NCBI RefSeq assembly: GCF_003945345.1
Contig: NZ_AP019308.1
Span: 3,162,001 to 3,226,000 of the forward strand
DNA from: Paenibacillus baekrokdamisoli
GTDB lineage: Bacteria; Bacillota; Bacilli; Paenibacillales; Paenibacillaceae
Direction of reading: 5' to 3'
Length of the DNA: 64,000 bases
Under the pieces are notes generated by a model. It saw nothing but the letters and a program-made list of their open reading frames with translations, was not told where the DNA came from and did no database searches. Shown here piece by piece: positions 18,479 to 27,799 of the stretch; within the stretch, counting starts at the first letter, position 1, and each line of letters begins with the position of its first letter. Both the position numbers and the translations under genes were made by a program.

Positions 18479-20479
18479 TTAGATTTGTCTGTGTAGAACT
18501 TTCAAGGTTAGTGCAGGAAAATGAGACTTAACGACCGTCCGGTGTTCGGAGCTTCGCAAAGCAATTGGTTGTCCCATTGGTTCAAAGCGGCTAAATAACG
18601 TCCAGTTATCATCTGTCAGATCTGCACCGGCAAGCTCGATACCGTCAATGTCATCCATTGAATTATTGACTATCGCTATTGATTGTTGAGTGGCTGATCG
18701 AAACTCGTATACAGCCGCATGAGGAGAATAGCTGGTAATCATTAACGTCTCCTCGGTTCCCATTGCAGTTATTGTTTCCTGAAGCACTGCACATCGTATC
18801 GGATTAAGTGTTCCCTCCTGGCCATCTTGCCCGTATGGCAATATAAAGATCCGCCCATTAACGACTGTCATCCCCGGGCAAATAGCTTCGCTTTGAACGC
18901 TTAGAATTTCCGAAATCACGTCTGCGGAGCCTTGTTCATATTGGATGTCCAAATAGCGGCCTATGCTAAGGTACGGTCTCATTCGTCCTTCCTTAATTCC
19001 GGAATATACATGACCATTCACGATTTGTTCAATAGTCTGCACTTCACGCCACACTGCTTGTGATACTCCGCACAATGAACCAAGCCCCATTGTATAAAGA
19101 GTATAAACGGCTTCTCCGTCCAACAAAACGAAATTCGCCTTAAACAGCTCTCTAATCTGAGCTTCATCGTAATTACGCAGAATTTGCCCTGATAACGCTA
19201 GCACGCCTTCTCGTTTGGGCCATTCAACCGCATATTCGTTAGCTACGCCGTAAGCAGAAAGCAAGCTGGTCCACCATGTTTCCCGAGGATAGAGCGCTTC
19301 CATTGTTGATTGTTCTGTGGTGTGCAAGTGGTAAGAGGAGTGTTCGCTCACAAGCACCTGCACCCCCTTTGAATATTGAACATGGAGATCCAGGGAAGCA
19401 ATGGAATTTAAGAAGTCCTTCTCCTCGGCTAACCAACGTTCAGACTGTTCTTCTGGATATAGGCCATTCCCGATCATGTCTATCATATTCAAGGTTATTC
19501 CTCGGCTGCCAAGCAGTAATGCGGTTTCCAACTGATACTTCTGAAAGCTCTTTGATTTGGAGTATGAAGTGTAAGGGACATTCTCCAGTTCCGGGAACGC
19601 CTCCGTGTGGTCCGGAATGAGAGCAGCCGTCAATCGCGACACGGCATTAAATGCCCACGAATAATGAATGCCGCTAGTTTCCATATAGGCTGGGAGATTA
19701 GGACGAATGATAGCCCGCTGATTGCCATCGAATGCTTTCATAATACCGTGCCAATCCCGACCTTCAGCAGCATGTACGCTTGGATCACTCGTCATCAAGC
19801 CAATCCGGGTTTCGGGCGACACGTGATGTACCGCTTCACCGATGGCCTCTGCCAATTCCACCATCGTTTGCCGACAGGAGTCCAACCATATACGTCTATA
19901 TTCATGAGGTTCACCGCTCGCTAGCACGCCTTGGACAAAATCCTCTCTATTGATAGAAGCCACACCAGCTTCACGTGCAAACGCACGCATATGGTCCTCG
20001 CAGAAACAACCGCCCCACTGGAGAGGACTATGATTATGGAAACGAAAATCATCCTCCACCCACAACGAATTGGGCTGCAGCGTAGCATAGTAAGCATATA
20101 ATTCAATGATATAGCTGCGCCATTCGGGGCAAAGCGGACATACCGCAGTGGTAGATTGATTCCCGTTTGGGTCCACCATTAATCGGAAGTTTTGACCTTC
20201 GAGCAAGGTGTTGTTTGCTGAATCATGCAGCAGCGTATTTAAGGGATTAATCGAGGTGGTCACCCCAATCCGTTCCAACAAACCTTTCGCCCGCCCGATC
20301 ATATCCATCCAAGGCTTGGTTTCTTCCCTTGTGATATGACGGAGATTTAAAGGCGCTATAAAAAACATAACGTCATCGATTTTTCCTTTGCGGCAAAAAT
20401 CAATTAATGCTTCAAGCCGTTCCTCTTCCCAATGACCCGGCTGCAAAGTGAAACGTAACATATAAGCATATTTCGACAT
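18479..20479 (-). CDS. putative glycosidase, family not recognised
   Basis: 666 residues, no signal peptide. I do not recognise a named family. The N-terminal ~380 residues read like a TIM barrel: successive strands such as DDVMFFIAPLN, TSINPLNTL, SLWVEDDFRFHNH, RIGLMTSDPSVH and RGITLNMIDM carry acidic or His residues at their ends. A Cys-rich GGCFCEDHMRAF follows the WVEDDF strand. The middle (~385-480) resembles the glutamine-amidotransferase-like trimerisation domain of GH42 enzymes (GVQVLVSEHSSYH, ALSGQILRNYDEAQI, FVLLDGEAV), and the end is beta-rich. It starts 18 bases after the esterase gene. ATG 20479 sits behind AGGGTGAT; a GTG at 20488 lies within it and is less likely. Confidence 0.6.
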   Translation of the reverse strand: MSKYAYMLRFTLQPGHWEEERLEALIDFCRKGKIDDVMFFIAPLNLRHITREETKPWMDMIGRAKGLLERIGVTTSINPLNTLLHDSANNTLLEGQNFRLMVDPNGNQSTTAVCPLCPEWRSYIIELYAYYATLQPNSLWVEDDFRFHNHSPLQWGGCFCEDHMRAFAREAGVASINREDFVQGVLASGEPHEYRRIWLDSCRQTMVELAEAIGEAVHHVSPETRIGLMTSDPSVHAAEGRDWHGIMKAFDGNQRAIIRPNLPAYMETSGIHYSWAFNAVSRLTAALIPDHTEAFPELENVPYTSYSKSKSFQKYQLETALLLGSRGITLNMIDMIGNGLYPEEQSERWLAEEKDFLNSIASLDLHVQYSKGVQVLVSEHSSYHLHTTEQSTMEALYPRETWWTSLLSAYGVANEYAVEWPKREGVLALSGQILRNYDEAQIRELFKANFVLLDGEAVYTLYTMGLGSLCGVSQAVWREVQTIEQIVNGHVYSGIKEGRMRPYLSIGRYLDIQYEQGSADVISEILSVQSEAICPGMTVVNGRIFILPYGQDGQEGTLNPIRCAVLQETITAMGTEETLMITSYSPHAAVYEFRSATQQSIAIVNNSMDDIDGIELAGADLTDDNWTLFSRFEPMGQPIALRSSEHRTVVKSHFPALTLKVLHRQI

Positions 20480-20497
20480 GCTGATCACCCTATTTCC

Positions 20498-21907
20498 TTA
20501 TATAATTTTCACGCCATAGAACGCTAGCATCGGCATATGCGTGCCCGTATCCAGGATGGGAAACGCCGTAGGATTAGCTTCGTAAGCCCCATGAACGACG
20601 GCATCACCTTCGATTGGACGAGGGAGGATAAGCTCAACCTGGTTATTATTCACGATTCGCCAATGGGCAATTGCCTCTAGCCCTTTCTCATCGTCGATAG
20701 CAAACACACTCTCTCCTGGTCCGATGGCGAATAATTCACCCGTCACATTCTCAAATTCCAGCACGACCGTTTGATTCCCCTCCGAAGTACGGGAACCCAA
20801 CTCCGCTTTTATTACATTTGGCGCACGATGCGACACTAGCTTTCCATAAAGTTCTGCCAGTGCTGCTCTTGCCAATCGCCCGCCGATAAGTAAATTGCCT
20901 GCAGGACTGTTATGAATAATATCCGAAAGCGGACTATCGAGCGAAGGCACGACGTACACATGTTTGATCTGCATAGCCGCCAGCCGTTGAGCTTCCCGAA
21001 CCTTCCCCCAGCAGCGGTTACCTTCTTCCCCGTCCGCATAACCTGCATATCGGTTTAACTGCACGGTTAGTACGGGCAGCTCATCATTCTCCATGTCCTT
21101 ACGCCAATGATCAACCATACTAGCAAATCTATCATAATAGGTAGGAGCGTTAAGAGTATCGCAATCACTGCATCCCTGATACCATAACATCCCTTTTACT
21201 TTTCCCCCGGAGGATTGAATGACATCCATCATATTCCGGTATAAATCCCCAATCTCACCCGGATTCCATCTTTCCAGCGGTGAACCGCCAAGAGCAGTTT
21301 GAAGAAGGCCAATCGGAGTGCCCGTCTCACTCTTAATCAGCTTGGCAAAAGCCAAGTAAGGTGAATGTCCAGGATTTACAGGCTCGCCATTCAACATTTG
21401 AACAGATTGCGTGGATTCATTAAAAGGATGCGTCGCCAAATCCCATTTTCCGTTATGCCTCAACAGATGAACACCCATCTCAGGCGGATCATAGACCGCT
21501 CCTCTACCATACCCCGTCGCGTTACTTTGTCCCCCAATGACCCATATATCACCGACGGCAAGGTGATGAACCATATCCCCTCGCGTTGCCAATTCCATCG
21601 GTTGCTGCTCATCCAGACGAAGACAAGTTTCAATCCGGTACAATCCACCTGTTGGAATTCCCTTCATACTCATGCTCCACGTATCGGCATCCCCCATGGC
21701 ACATCGCATCCAAGGGATGACAGCGCCACTTCCGTCCTCCTTGACAACGCGTGCGTAGATGCACGCCTGATCGGCGATTACGTCAGTTAATGAAGACCAT
21801 GTTCCCGATAAGTTGATTGTCCCGAAGCCTTGCTGCTGCTGCAAGATCGCCCAATGCTGAAGCCCTTGAATGATTTGTACGCCGAATGGTTTGACCGTCA
21901 CGTTCAT
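20498..21907 (-). CDS. sialate O-acetylesterase-like (SASA/SGNH) esterase
   Basis: 469 residues, no signal peptide. SGNH-type motifs: IWVIGGQSNA with nucleophile S128, LLQTALGGSPLERW, GMLWYQGCSD, and a late LDSPLSDIIHNSPAG that should supply Asp and His. The family removes acetyl groups from sugars; in this setting the target is more likely an acetylated plant or microbial oligosaccharide than sialic acid. First gene of its unit, behind the promoter at 21975. GGAGGG touches the ATG at 21907, so a GTG at 21901 with better spacing is a real alternative start. Confidence 0.8.
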   Translation of the reverse strand: MNVTVKPFGVQIIQGLQHWAILQQQQGFGTINLSGTWSSLTDVIADQACIYARVVKEDGSGAVIPWMRCAMGDADTWSMSMKGIPTGGLYRIETCLRLDEQQPMELATRGDMVHHLAVGDIWVIGGQSNATGYGRGAVYDPPEMGVHLLRHNGKWDLATHPFNESTQSVQMLNGEPVNPGHSPYLAFAKLIKSETGTPIGLLQTALGGSPLERWNPGEIGDLYRNMMDVIQSSGGKVKGMLWYQGCSDCDTLNAPTYYDRFASMVDHWRKDMENDELPVLTVQLNRYAGYADGEEGNRCWGKVREAQRLAAMQIKHVYVVPSLDSPLSDIIHNSPAGNLLIGGRLARAALAELYGKLVSHRAPNVIKAELGSRTSEGNQTVVLEFENVTGELFAIGPGESVFAIDDEKGLEAIAHWRIVNNNQVELILPRPIEGDAVVHGAYEANPTAFPILDTGTHMPMLAFYGVKII

Positions 21908-21974
21908 CCCTCCGTTACATCCGAACGTATACTCTGCAAAGGATAATCCTACCTCTGAAATATCGTTCTCGTGA

Positions 21975-22044
21975 ATTATATATGGGAAACGTATGACTCA
22001 TCTATACACTTGTTTTTACATTCAGGTACATCTGTTTACAATTG
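21975..22044 (-). promoter_or_regulatory. promoter of esterase/glycosidase unit with shared 44-bp element
   Basis: TATAAT at 21980-21975, then 20 bases, then TCTATACACT, TTACATTCA, GTACA and TGTTTAC (plus-strand reading, 22001-22044). This is the second copy of the element at 18424-18467. The -35 position has no hexamer, which points to an activator. Confidence 0.65.
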
Positions 22045-22054
22045 CTCTTGTCTA

Positions 22055-22091
22055 GGCGATCCTTAAGAATGATCCGTCCGCGCAGCGGGCG
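22055..22091 (-). repeat. truncated copy of structured interspersed repeat (copy D)
   Basis: Minus strand: GCCCGCTGCGCGGACGGATC followed by ATTCTTAAGGATCGCC matches the 5' arm of the full copy at 30755-30890. It ends right after the TCGC junction; the rest of the element is missing. Confidence 0.75.
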
Positions 22092-22096
22092 CCATA

Positions 22097-22125
22097 TTGT
22101 CATTAATAAAACTTTCCTGTAAAAT
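22097..22125 (+). promoter_or_regulatory. promoter of DUF975 gene
   Basis: TTGTCA at 22097-22102, 17-base spacer, TAAAAT at 22120-22125; each hexamer matches the sigma-A consensus at 5 of 6. It begins 6 bases after repeat copy D. Confidence 0.6.
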
Positions 22126-22164
22126 AGTGTCTTATTCAAATAAGAAAAGGCGGCATACACAACA

Positions 22165-22800
22165 ATGGTAACTCGTCCAGAGCTTCGCGCACGAGCAAGA
22201 GCAAGTTTGCAGGGTAATTGGGGAAGGGCTATCCTGATTCTGATTGTTATGGGACTAATGACATTTATACCAGACTTAATCCTTACCCGTATTCATCCCT
22301 ATGCTCAGTATGTATTTATTTTTATCGTCTCAGGTCCACTTGGATATGGAGCGGCAGCGGCTTTCCTTTCATTGGCTAGAAACAATCGCCCCTCTGTCTC
22401 CTTATTGTTCGAGGGCTTTGAACATTTCACCAAGACATTCCTTTTATACTTACTCTTGTCGGTCTTCACATTTCTATGGATGCTGCTCCTCATTGTACCG
22501 GGCATTATTGCAACGTATAGGTATTCACAAGCCTATTATATCCTGCGTGATAACCCCGAGATAAGCGCCCTTGAAGCCATTCAACGCAGCAAAGAAATGA
22601 TGGTTGGGCACAAATGGCGATTATTCGTTCTACACCTATCCTTTATTGGATGGATGCTGCTTGCAATCTTGACATGTGGGATCGGCTTCCTTTGGTTGAA
22701 TTCATACTTTTTGACCACTATGGCGCATTTCTATCTCGATCTTAAAGGAAATTCAGCGAGCTACGATACCCAAACACCGCCGCCAGCTTATAATAGCTGA
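22165..22800 (+). CDS. DUF975 family membrane protein
   Basis: 211 residues with about five hydrophobic helices. The opening TRPELRARARASLQGNWGRAI and the central PGIIATYRYSQAYYILRDNPEISALEAIQRSKEMMVGHKW-type block are hallmarks of DUF975 proteins of Firmicutes, whose function is not established. A stand-alone gene, diverging from the esterase unit and ending at a shared terminator. The ribosome site is weak (AAAAGGCGG about 12 bases before ATG). Confidence 0.85.
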   Translation: MVTRPELRARARASLQGNWGRAILILIVMGLMTFIPDLILTRIHPYAQYVFIFIVSGPLGYGAAAAFLSLARNNRPSVSLLFEGFEHFTKTFLLYLLLSVFTFLWMLLLIVPGIIATYRYSQAYYILRDNPEISALEAIQRSKEMMVGHKWRLFVLHLSFIGWMLLAILTCGIGFLWLNSYFLTTMAHFYLDLKGNSASYDTQTPPPAYNS

Positions 22801-22847
22801 ACTTAGTACTTACTTCTTTCTTTCCTTTGTCGGGAGACTATAATAAG

Positions 22848-22885
22848 CAAAAGCCCGTGACTATAAAGTCGCGGGCTTTGTTTTG
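22848..22885. terminator. bidirectional terminator between DUF975 and MFS genes
   Basis: AAAGCCCGTGAC and GTCGCGGGCTTT form the stem with loop TATAAA; TTGTTTTGG follows on the plus strand. The MFS stop codon (22861) lies inside the hairpin. Confidence 0.75.
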
Positions 22886-24087
22886 GTTTTCCAAGCATAT
22901 ACAACGAATGAAAGTAATCCAATCCAGCCGAAAAATGAAGCACCATACAACAGATCAGCTACCGGAACCACTCCCGACATGTACGTGCTTAAAAGTGGAC
23001 CTATCGTCCCACGGATGCCGAAGAGCATCAGATGAAGTCCGAATACTACAGCTTCCCTTCCTGGTGCTAAACGGAATACATAAGCGAGGAAGCCGATATC
23101 CCACACCGCATCCCCAATACCCTGCACACCACTCCCAATAAGAACACCTGGATAATTACCAAAGATAGCATAGAGAAGCGGAACGATAGAGAAAGCAGCC
23201 AATCCGAAAGCGACCGTATGCTTGGCGGATAATCGATCAATGACTCCACCTACTACGAAGTAGGCAACTAGAAGACAAGTGAAATAGGTGACCCGAGCAT
23301 AGCCAATCTCCGTATTCGTAAGCTGTAAGTGAGTAACTTGTATGATTTGATAGAGCGGTTGAGCCAATATATTGCCGAAGCCTGTAAAGGTGCACGCTAG
23401 AAAAAACATAGCCATTTCTCGATTTTGCTTGATAAGCTGCAGCTGTTCTCTAAGTGAAGATCGTTTACCCGTGAGCGATTTAAGTGGAGCTTCCTTCTTG
23501 GCTCTGATTCGCGTGAATATGAGAATAGAGATTACTCCGGTAACAGCAGCGACCAGCAATGGCCCTTTAGGGCCTGCTGCATCCGTCCAGCTTCCTATAA
23601 AGAAGGCGAGAGGGATCATTAGAACCCCCATAGCAACCCGGACGTTAGCCATTAATTTACCACGATGCTCCGGCGGATACATACGAATAATAAGAGAAGC
23701 ATAGGCAGGTGCCTGAATCCCCATCAGCATTTGAAAAAGTAGGGCAACAACAACATATACAATAGGAACTCCAAAGAAAGCAGGAAGAATAATCAAGGCC
23801 CTGCCAATTAGATTCGGTATCATCATATAGGGCTTCGGATTAGATCGCTCAATCCACCCCGCCCATATAGGCGAGAATAACAAGCCGATCGCAGGTGCTG
23901 CTGACAGCAGCCCCACCTGAATATTGGATGCCCCTTCTTGAATCGCCATCGGAATGTAGAATTGATTAAATACGACATTAAAGAAGCTGAATAATACAGA
24001 TGCTCCAGCATCAATGCGAAAGTTATGCCAAGCTCTAGGTCCTAGCTGGAGTTTGAGACTAGTGAAGAAATGGCTGATGGCTCCCAT
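22861..24087 (-). CDS. MFS transporter
   Basis: 408 residues with 10-12 hydrophobic helices. A short N-terminal cytoplasmic segment precedes helix 1, and a second half begins after the basic loop RIRAKKEAPLKSLTGKRSSL. PAIGLLFSPIWAGWIERSNPKP is the usual loop after helix 2. Substrate unknown. Convergent with the DUF975 gene; the long gap to the M20 gene contains that cluster's terminator, so this is a separate unit. Confidence 0.8.
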   Translation of the reverse strand: MGAISHFFTSLKLQLGPRAWHNFRIDAGASVLFSFFNVVFNQFYIPMAIQEGASNIQVGLLSAAPAIGLLFSPIWAGWIERSNPKPYMMIPNLIGRALIILPAFFGVPIVYVVVALLFQMLMGIQAPAYASLIIRMYPPEHRGKLMANVRVAMGVLMIPLAFFIGSWTDAAGPKGPLLVAAVTGVISILIFTRIRAKKEAPLKSLTGKRSSLREQLQLIKQNREMAMFFLACTFTGFGNILAQPLYQIIQVTHLQLTNTEIGYARVTYFTCLLVAYFVVGGVIDRLSAKHTVAFGLAAFSIVPLLYAIFGNYPGVLIGSGVQGIGDAVWDIGFLAYVFRLAPGREAVVFGLHLMLFGIRGTIGPLLSTYMSGVVPVADLLYGASFFGWIGLLSFVVYAWKTKTKPATL

Positions 24088-24233
24088 TATGTTTTCGAAC
24101 CCCTCGAGTGTAGTGGAAGATTATATCCAACGTCATTCTCTCCCACTTGTAGGATAGAGCAATCAATCGGATACACGTATTATATCATCGATCGATCCCC
24201 AGCATCACACATAGATTTGGAATTTTCCGCATG

Positions 24234-24272
24234 AAAAAAAGATCAATCAATCCAATAAAAGGATGATCAATC
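24234..24272 (-). terminator. terminator of the sulfur-salvage-like cluster
   Basis: Minus strand: GATTGATCATCC, loop TTTTATT, then GGATTGATTGATC and seven T. It lies 4 bases after the stop of the last M20 gene and closes the minus-strand cluster that starts near 36200. Confidence 0.75.
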
Positions 24273-24275
24273 TCA

Positions 24276-25505
24276 TTATTGCCATTCCTCTTCTACAAGA
24301 AGCGATTCTACAGCAAGCTGTATATACAGCCGCGCACCGATCAAAAGTGCGCTTTCGTCCAGATCAAACTCAGGATGATGAAGTGGGAAGGTGATGCCCC
24401 GCTGCTCATTACGAATACCGATTAACAGCATGGCTCCTGGAGCTTTGTCCAGGAAATAAGCGAAATCCTCACCCGCGAGGCTCGGTGTATCCAGAACAGC
24501 GATCTGCTCAGCGCCAAGCACTTTTGTTCCGGCTTCTACCGCCATCTGAACGGCAGAATCGGTGTTAATAAGTGCTTTGCCCATCCGGAACCAAGCAGTG
24601 GATGTCCCACCATAGAGGCTGGCGGAAGATTCGGCACAGCGTTCAAGAATGGCTCTTATTCGCAGGACCGTTTCCGGTTCATAAGCACGATAGGTTCCTG
24701 ATACTTCACCCGATTCGGCGATTGCGTTAATAACTGTACCTGCCTGAATCGAGCCAAATGACAAAACTGCCGGCTCAAGTGGATTGACAGCCGATGCAAT
24801 GGCTGCCTTAGCATCCATAACGAATTGAGCTGCCATCATTAACGCGTCCGCAGCCAGATGGGGGGCACCATGATGTCCAGAAATTCCTTGGAACGATACG
24901 CGAAAATGAGTAGATGCCGCCATAGCACGATTGCGGTGAACGGCCATGCGGCCAACAGACAGGTCCGGCCATACATGAAAAGCAAAGGCGGCAGACACAT
25001 CATCCGCCACCCCGCTCTCCACTAAATCGCGACCACCGCTGCGCAGCTCACCGTCAATCGGACTATTCACTGCACCTTCTTCAGCAGGCTGAAATACAAA
25101 TTTAATCGTTCCAGCAAGCTGATCTCTGGCCTGACTTAATCCAAATGCAGCTGCTAGCAGCATCGTCATATGCGCATCATGTCCACAGGCATGCATCTTC
25201 CCATCTACCTCGGACCGATATTCCGTCTCATTCCGCTCCATAATAGGCAAGGCATCCATATCTGAGCGCAGCAGAATCGTTTTACCGGGAAAAGCTCCGT
25301 GCAGAATCCCAACAACACCTTTACCGAAATGGTTGCCAACATTCCGATGAACCTCCAACCCGAAACGCTCGAGTTGATCTGCGACTTGGGCAGCTGTCCA
25401 ATCCACGTCATACATTAACTCCGGATGACGATGAAATTCCCTGCGCAAAGCAATCCATTCATCCGCCCGTTCCTCAAGTAAGGCAAAGATCGATTCCGTA
25501 TCCAT
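24276..25505 (-). CDS. M20 family amidohydrolase (N-acyl-amino-acid deacylase type)
   Basis: 409 residues of the M20D class. Metal-site motifs: MHACGHDAHMTMLL, QPAEEG and a late LAGEDFAYFL with PLHHPEFD. The dimerisation domain lies in the middle (HFRVSFQGISGHHGAPH). The family cleaves N-acyl amino acids to free amino acids. It is 4 bases behind the NtaA-type monooxygenase, whose stop overlaps its ribosome site, so the two are coupled. By analogy with SndA/SndB of B. subtilis it may deacetylate N-acetyl-cysteine conjugates. A second, different M20 gene lies at 29486. Confidence 0.85.
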   Translation of the reverse strand: MDTESIFALLEERADEWIALRREFHRHPELMYDVDWTAAQVADQLERFGLEVHRNVGNHFGKGVVGILHGAFPGKTILLRSDMDALPIMERNETEYRSEVDGKMHACGHDAHMTMLLAAAFGLSQARDQLAGTIKFVFQPAEEGAVNSPIDGELRSGGRDLVESGVADDVSAAFAFHVWPDLSVGRMAVHRNRAMAASTHFRVSFQGISGHHGAPHLAADALMMAAQFVMDAKAAIASAVNPLEPAVLSFGSIQAGTVINAIAESGEVSGTYRAYEPETVLRIRAILERCAESSASLYGGTSTAWFRMGKALINTDSAVQMAVEAGTKVLGAEQIAVLDTPSLAGEDFAYFLDKAPGAMLLIGIRNEQRGITFPLHHPEFDLDESALLIGARLYIQLAVESLLVEEEWQ

Positions 25506-25509
25506 CCTC

Positions 25510-26838
25510 TTAGCCGGTTACTTCAGCGACAGCATAACGATTCGCTGGAATCGGAATACCTAAATTGCCGCGAAGCGTATCAGACTCATAATCGGTACGG
25601 TAAATACCGCGCTCCTGTAGAATAGGAACAACAAGATTAACGAAATCATGAAGGCCACTTGGAAGCGAGGAATGAATAATGAAGCCATCTGCAGCGCCCT
25701 CTTCATGCCATTGTTGAATGAGATCAGCTATTTTCTCCGGCGTTCCAATGAATGCACTGCGCGGCGTTGCCGAACTGAGCGCGACTTGGCGAAGCGTTAG
25801 ATTCTGCTCTTTAGCGACTTTCTTGATTTTGTCCGTACCGCTCCGGAAACTGTTGCTGCCCAGATCACCAAGCTCAGGGAATGGCTCATCAAGCGGATAT
25901 TGGGAGAAGTCATGATGCTCGAAAAATCTGCCCAAATAATCAAGCGCGTTCTCGATCGTAACCAGGTTAGCAATCTCTTGATATTTCTGTTCAGCTTCCT
26001 CTTCTGTGCGTCCGATAATCGGCCCAATACCCGGAAGGATCGCAATGTCATCGGCTGAACGTCCATAAGCTACTGTACGATCCTTAACATCCTTATAGAA
26101 GCTCTTCGCATCCTCAATGTTCTCATGTCCGGTAAATACGGCATCTGCACTTTTTGCTGCCAGCTTTTTGCCGCTCTCCGAGGAGCCAGCTTGGAATACA
26201 ACGGGGTGTCCTTGCTTCGATCGAGCCACGTTCAATGGACCTTGTACGGAGAAATACTTCCCTTTATGGTCTAGGCGATGCAGCTTAGATGGATCAAAGA
26301 AAACACCTGTTTCCTTATTCCGCACAAACGCATCATCTTCCCATGAATCCCAGAGACCTCTAGTTACTTCCAGATACTCCTCAGCAATCTGATACCGCTC
26401 ATCATGCGTAGGATGGTCAGTTTTGCTGTAATTCTTGGCTGAGCCTTCAAGTGGAGAAGTTACCACATTCCAGCCTGCACGGCCTCCGCTAATTTGATCT
26501 AGAGAGCCGAATTGTCTAGCAACCGTGAATGGCTCACTGTAGGAGCTTGAGAGTGTTCCGACTAGACCGATCTTCGAAGTAACGGCTGCCAATGCAGACA
26601 GGATCGTAATCGGTTCGAAGCGGTTCAAGAAATGCGGGATAGATTTCTCATTGATGTATAGTCCATCCGCGATAAAGACAAGATCGAATTTCCCCGCTTC
26701 CGCCGTTTGCGCTTGCGTCTTGTAAAATTCAAAATTCACGCTTGCATCAGCAGGAACCTCAGGATGCCGCCATGCCGATACGTTGCCGCCCACTCCATGA
26801 ATCAAAGCGCCAAATTTAATTTGTTTACGGTTTGCCAT
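25510..26838 (-). CDS. NtaA/SnaA/DmoA-family FMN-dependent monooxygenase (CmoJ/YtnJ-like)
   Basis: 442 residues of the two-component flavin monooxygenase group ([59 protein letters not shown]). These use reduced FMN supplied by a separate reductase. The B. subtilis relative YtnJ takes part in breakdown of S-alkylated cysteine. ATG 26838 follows AGGAGG by nine bases; the frame stays open to 27099, but that part is the structured repeat region and lacks a start signal. Confidence 0.85.
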   Translation of the reverse strand: MANRKQIKFGALIHGVGGNVSAWRHPEVPADASVNFEFYKTQAQTAEAGKFDLVFIADGLYINEKSIPHFLNRFEPITILSALAAVTSKIGLVGTLSSSYSEPFTVARQFGSLDQISGGRAGWNVVTSPLEGSAKNYSKTDHPTHDERYQIAEEYLEVTRGLWDSWEDDAFVRNKETGVFFDPSKLHRLDHKGKYFSVQGPLNVARSKQGHPVVFQAGSSESGKKLAAKSADAVFTGHENIEDAKSFYKDVKDRTVAYGRSADDIAILPGIGPIIGRTEEEAEQKYQEIANLVTIENALDYLGRFFEHHDFSQYPLDEPFPELGDLGSNSFRSGTDKIKKVAKEQNLTLRQVALSSATPRSAFIGTPEKIADLIQQWHEEGAADGFIIHSSLPSGLHDFVNLVVPILQERGIYRTDYESDTLRGNLGIPIPANRYAVAEVTG

Positions 26839-26912
26839 GTTCGATTCCTCCTTAGGGAATATTGCTGGAATTAGCCATATAAATTCAGCTAATAAGTTGA
26901 TCAAGTTACTTT

Positions 26913-27046
26913 CGCTGCGCGAGCAGATCATTCTTACGATCGCTGTTGCAGCCGGATTCTTTGATTGTATGAACCACATATAGGTAAGAATCCGGCTGCA
27001 AAGGCGAACACTAACGTTTCTCCAGAACGATTCTGCTCGCTCCGCT
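26913..27046 (+). repeat. full copy of structured interspersed repeat (copy A)
   Basis: Outer stem 26919-26934 / 27024-27040 (GCGAGCAGATCATTCT with AGAACGATTCTGCTCGC). Conserved junction strands TCGCTGTTG and CAAAGGCGAAC. Inner stem 26946-26961 / 26986-27001, sixteen perfect pairs (TTGCAGCCGGATTCTT). Compared with copy B the stems differ but pairing is kept, while junction and part of the loop (TTTGATT) are conserved. Confidence 0.8.
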
Positions 27047-27060
27047 GCTGCTGTGTTCAA

Positions 27061-27137
27061 CCTACCCCTAAGGGATAGAATCAAGAAATAGGGAGACAAC
27101 AGCGACCCTTAAGAATGATCCGTCTGCGTAGCGGGCT
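27061..27137 (-). repeat. half copy of structured interspersed repeat (copy C)
   Basis: Minus strand carries AGCCCGCTACGCAGACGGAT, the TCGCTGTTG junction, the 5' inner-stem strand and the loop up to GGGGTAG, nearly identical to copy B; the 3' half is missing. It abuts copy A in opposite orientation. Confidence 0.75.
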
Positions 27138-27215
27138 TCTACGCACAATACTTCAAATTTATCAAGCACTTATTTTAGTGTTGAGCCATAAAGATTAATA
27201 AAGCTTTCACAATGC

Positions 27216-27749
27216 TTAAACCTGTAACAGAGCTGCTTCCTTCAGATGAAGGCGGTAGCTCTTGACTACGACATCACCGTTCATCAAATCCTTGTCAAAG
27301 GCTCGCTCAAAACCAAGGTGCTCATAGAGCTTAACCGCAGATGCCATCATGTCTGATGTATGAAGATGCAGGAGCTCTGCTCCCCACTCGAGTGAAAGCT
27401 TAGCGCTTGCTCGAATTAATTCAGTGGCAACTCCGAGGCCTCGAGCCTTTTGAGAGACCGCTAGCAGTCGAATTATCGGGTTCTCAATACCGAGCTCCGG
27501 AAGTCCATATGCCAGTACCGAGGAATCAAATATAAATATGCTGCCTATTACTTCATCATTTCTTACAGCAACAAGTCGCGCTCTCGTCTCTGCACTGTCT
27601 ACCGCCAGCAGAATACTTTCCTTATAAGCCGCCCAACGATCTTCCGATAGTGTGAACTCATATTGTTGATACGCATCCAGTAGTACTTCTCTGATCGCAG
27701 CTTGATCGGATTGAACAGCTTCACGAATAATAATGGACGAATCGGTCAT
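27216..27749 (-). CDS. GNAT N-acetyltransferase
   Basis: 177 residues with GNAT features: N-terminal IIIREAVQSDQAAIREVLLDAY, beta4 RLLAVSQKARGLGVATELIRA (the acetyl-CoA loop R/Q-x-x-G-x-G/A) and KLYEHLGFERAFDKDL. In the comparable B. subtilis pathway SnaA/SnaB acetylate S-modified cysteine before oxidation; this gene could play that part but is not a clear orthologue. ATG 27749 follows AGGTGG. An upstream TTG at 27812 would overlap the DinB gene. Confidence 0.8.
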   Translation of the reverse strand: MTDSSIIIREAVQSDQAAIREVLLDAYQQYEFTLSEDRWAAYKESILLAVDSAETRARLVAVRNDEVIGSIFIFDSSVLAYGLPELGIENPIIRLLAVSQKARGLGVATELIRASAKLSLEWGAELLHLHTSDMMASAVKLYEHLGFERAFDKDLMNGDVVVKSYRLHLKEAALLQV

Positions 27750-27799
27750 GGCATCCACCTGCTTTCTGTTTGTGTACTTGGTTTTCCAGCAGCTTGAGA

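Noticed and set aside
26839..27099. N-terminal extension of the NtaA-like monooxygenase
   Set aside because: The extension is the translation of repeat copy A; AGGAGG and ATG at 26838 give the normal family length.
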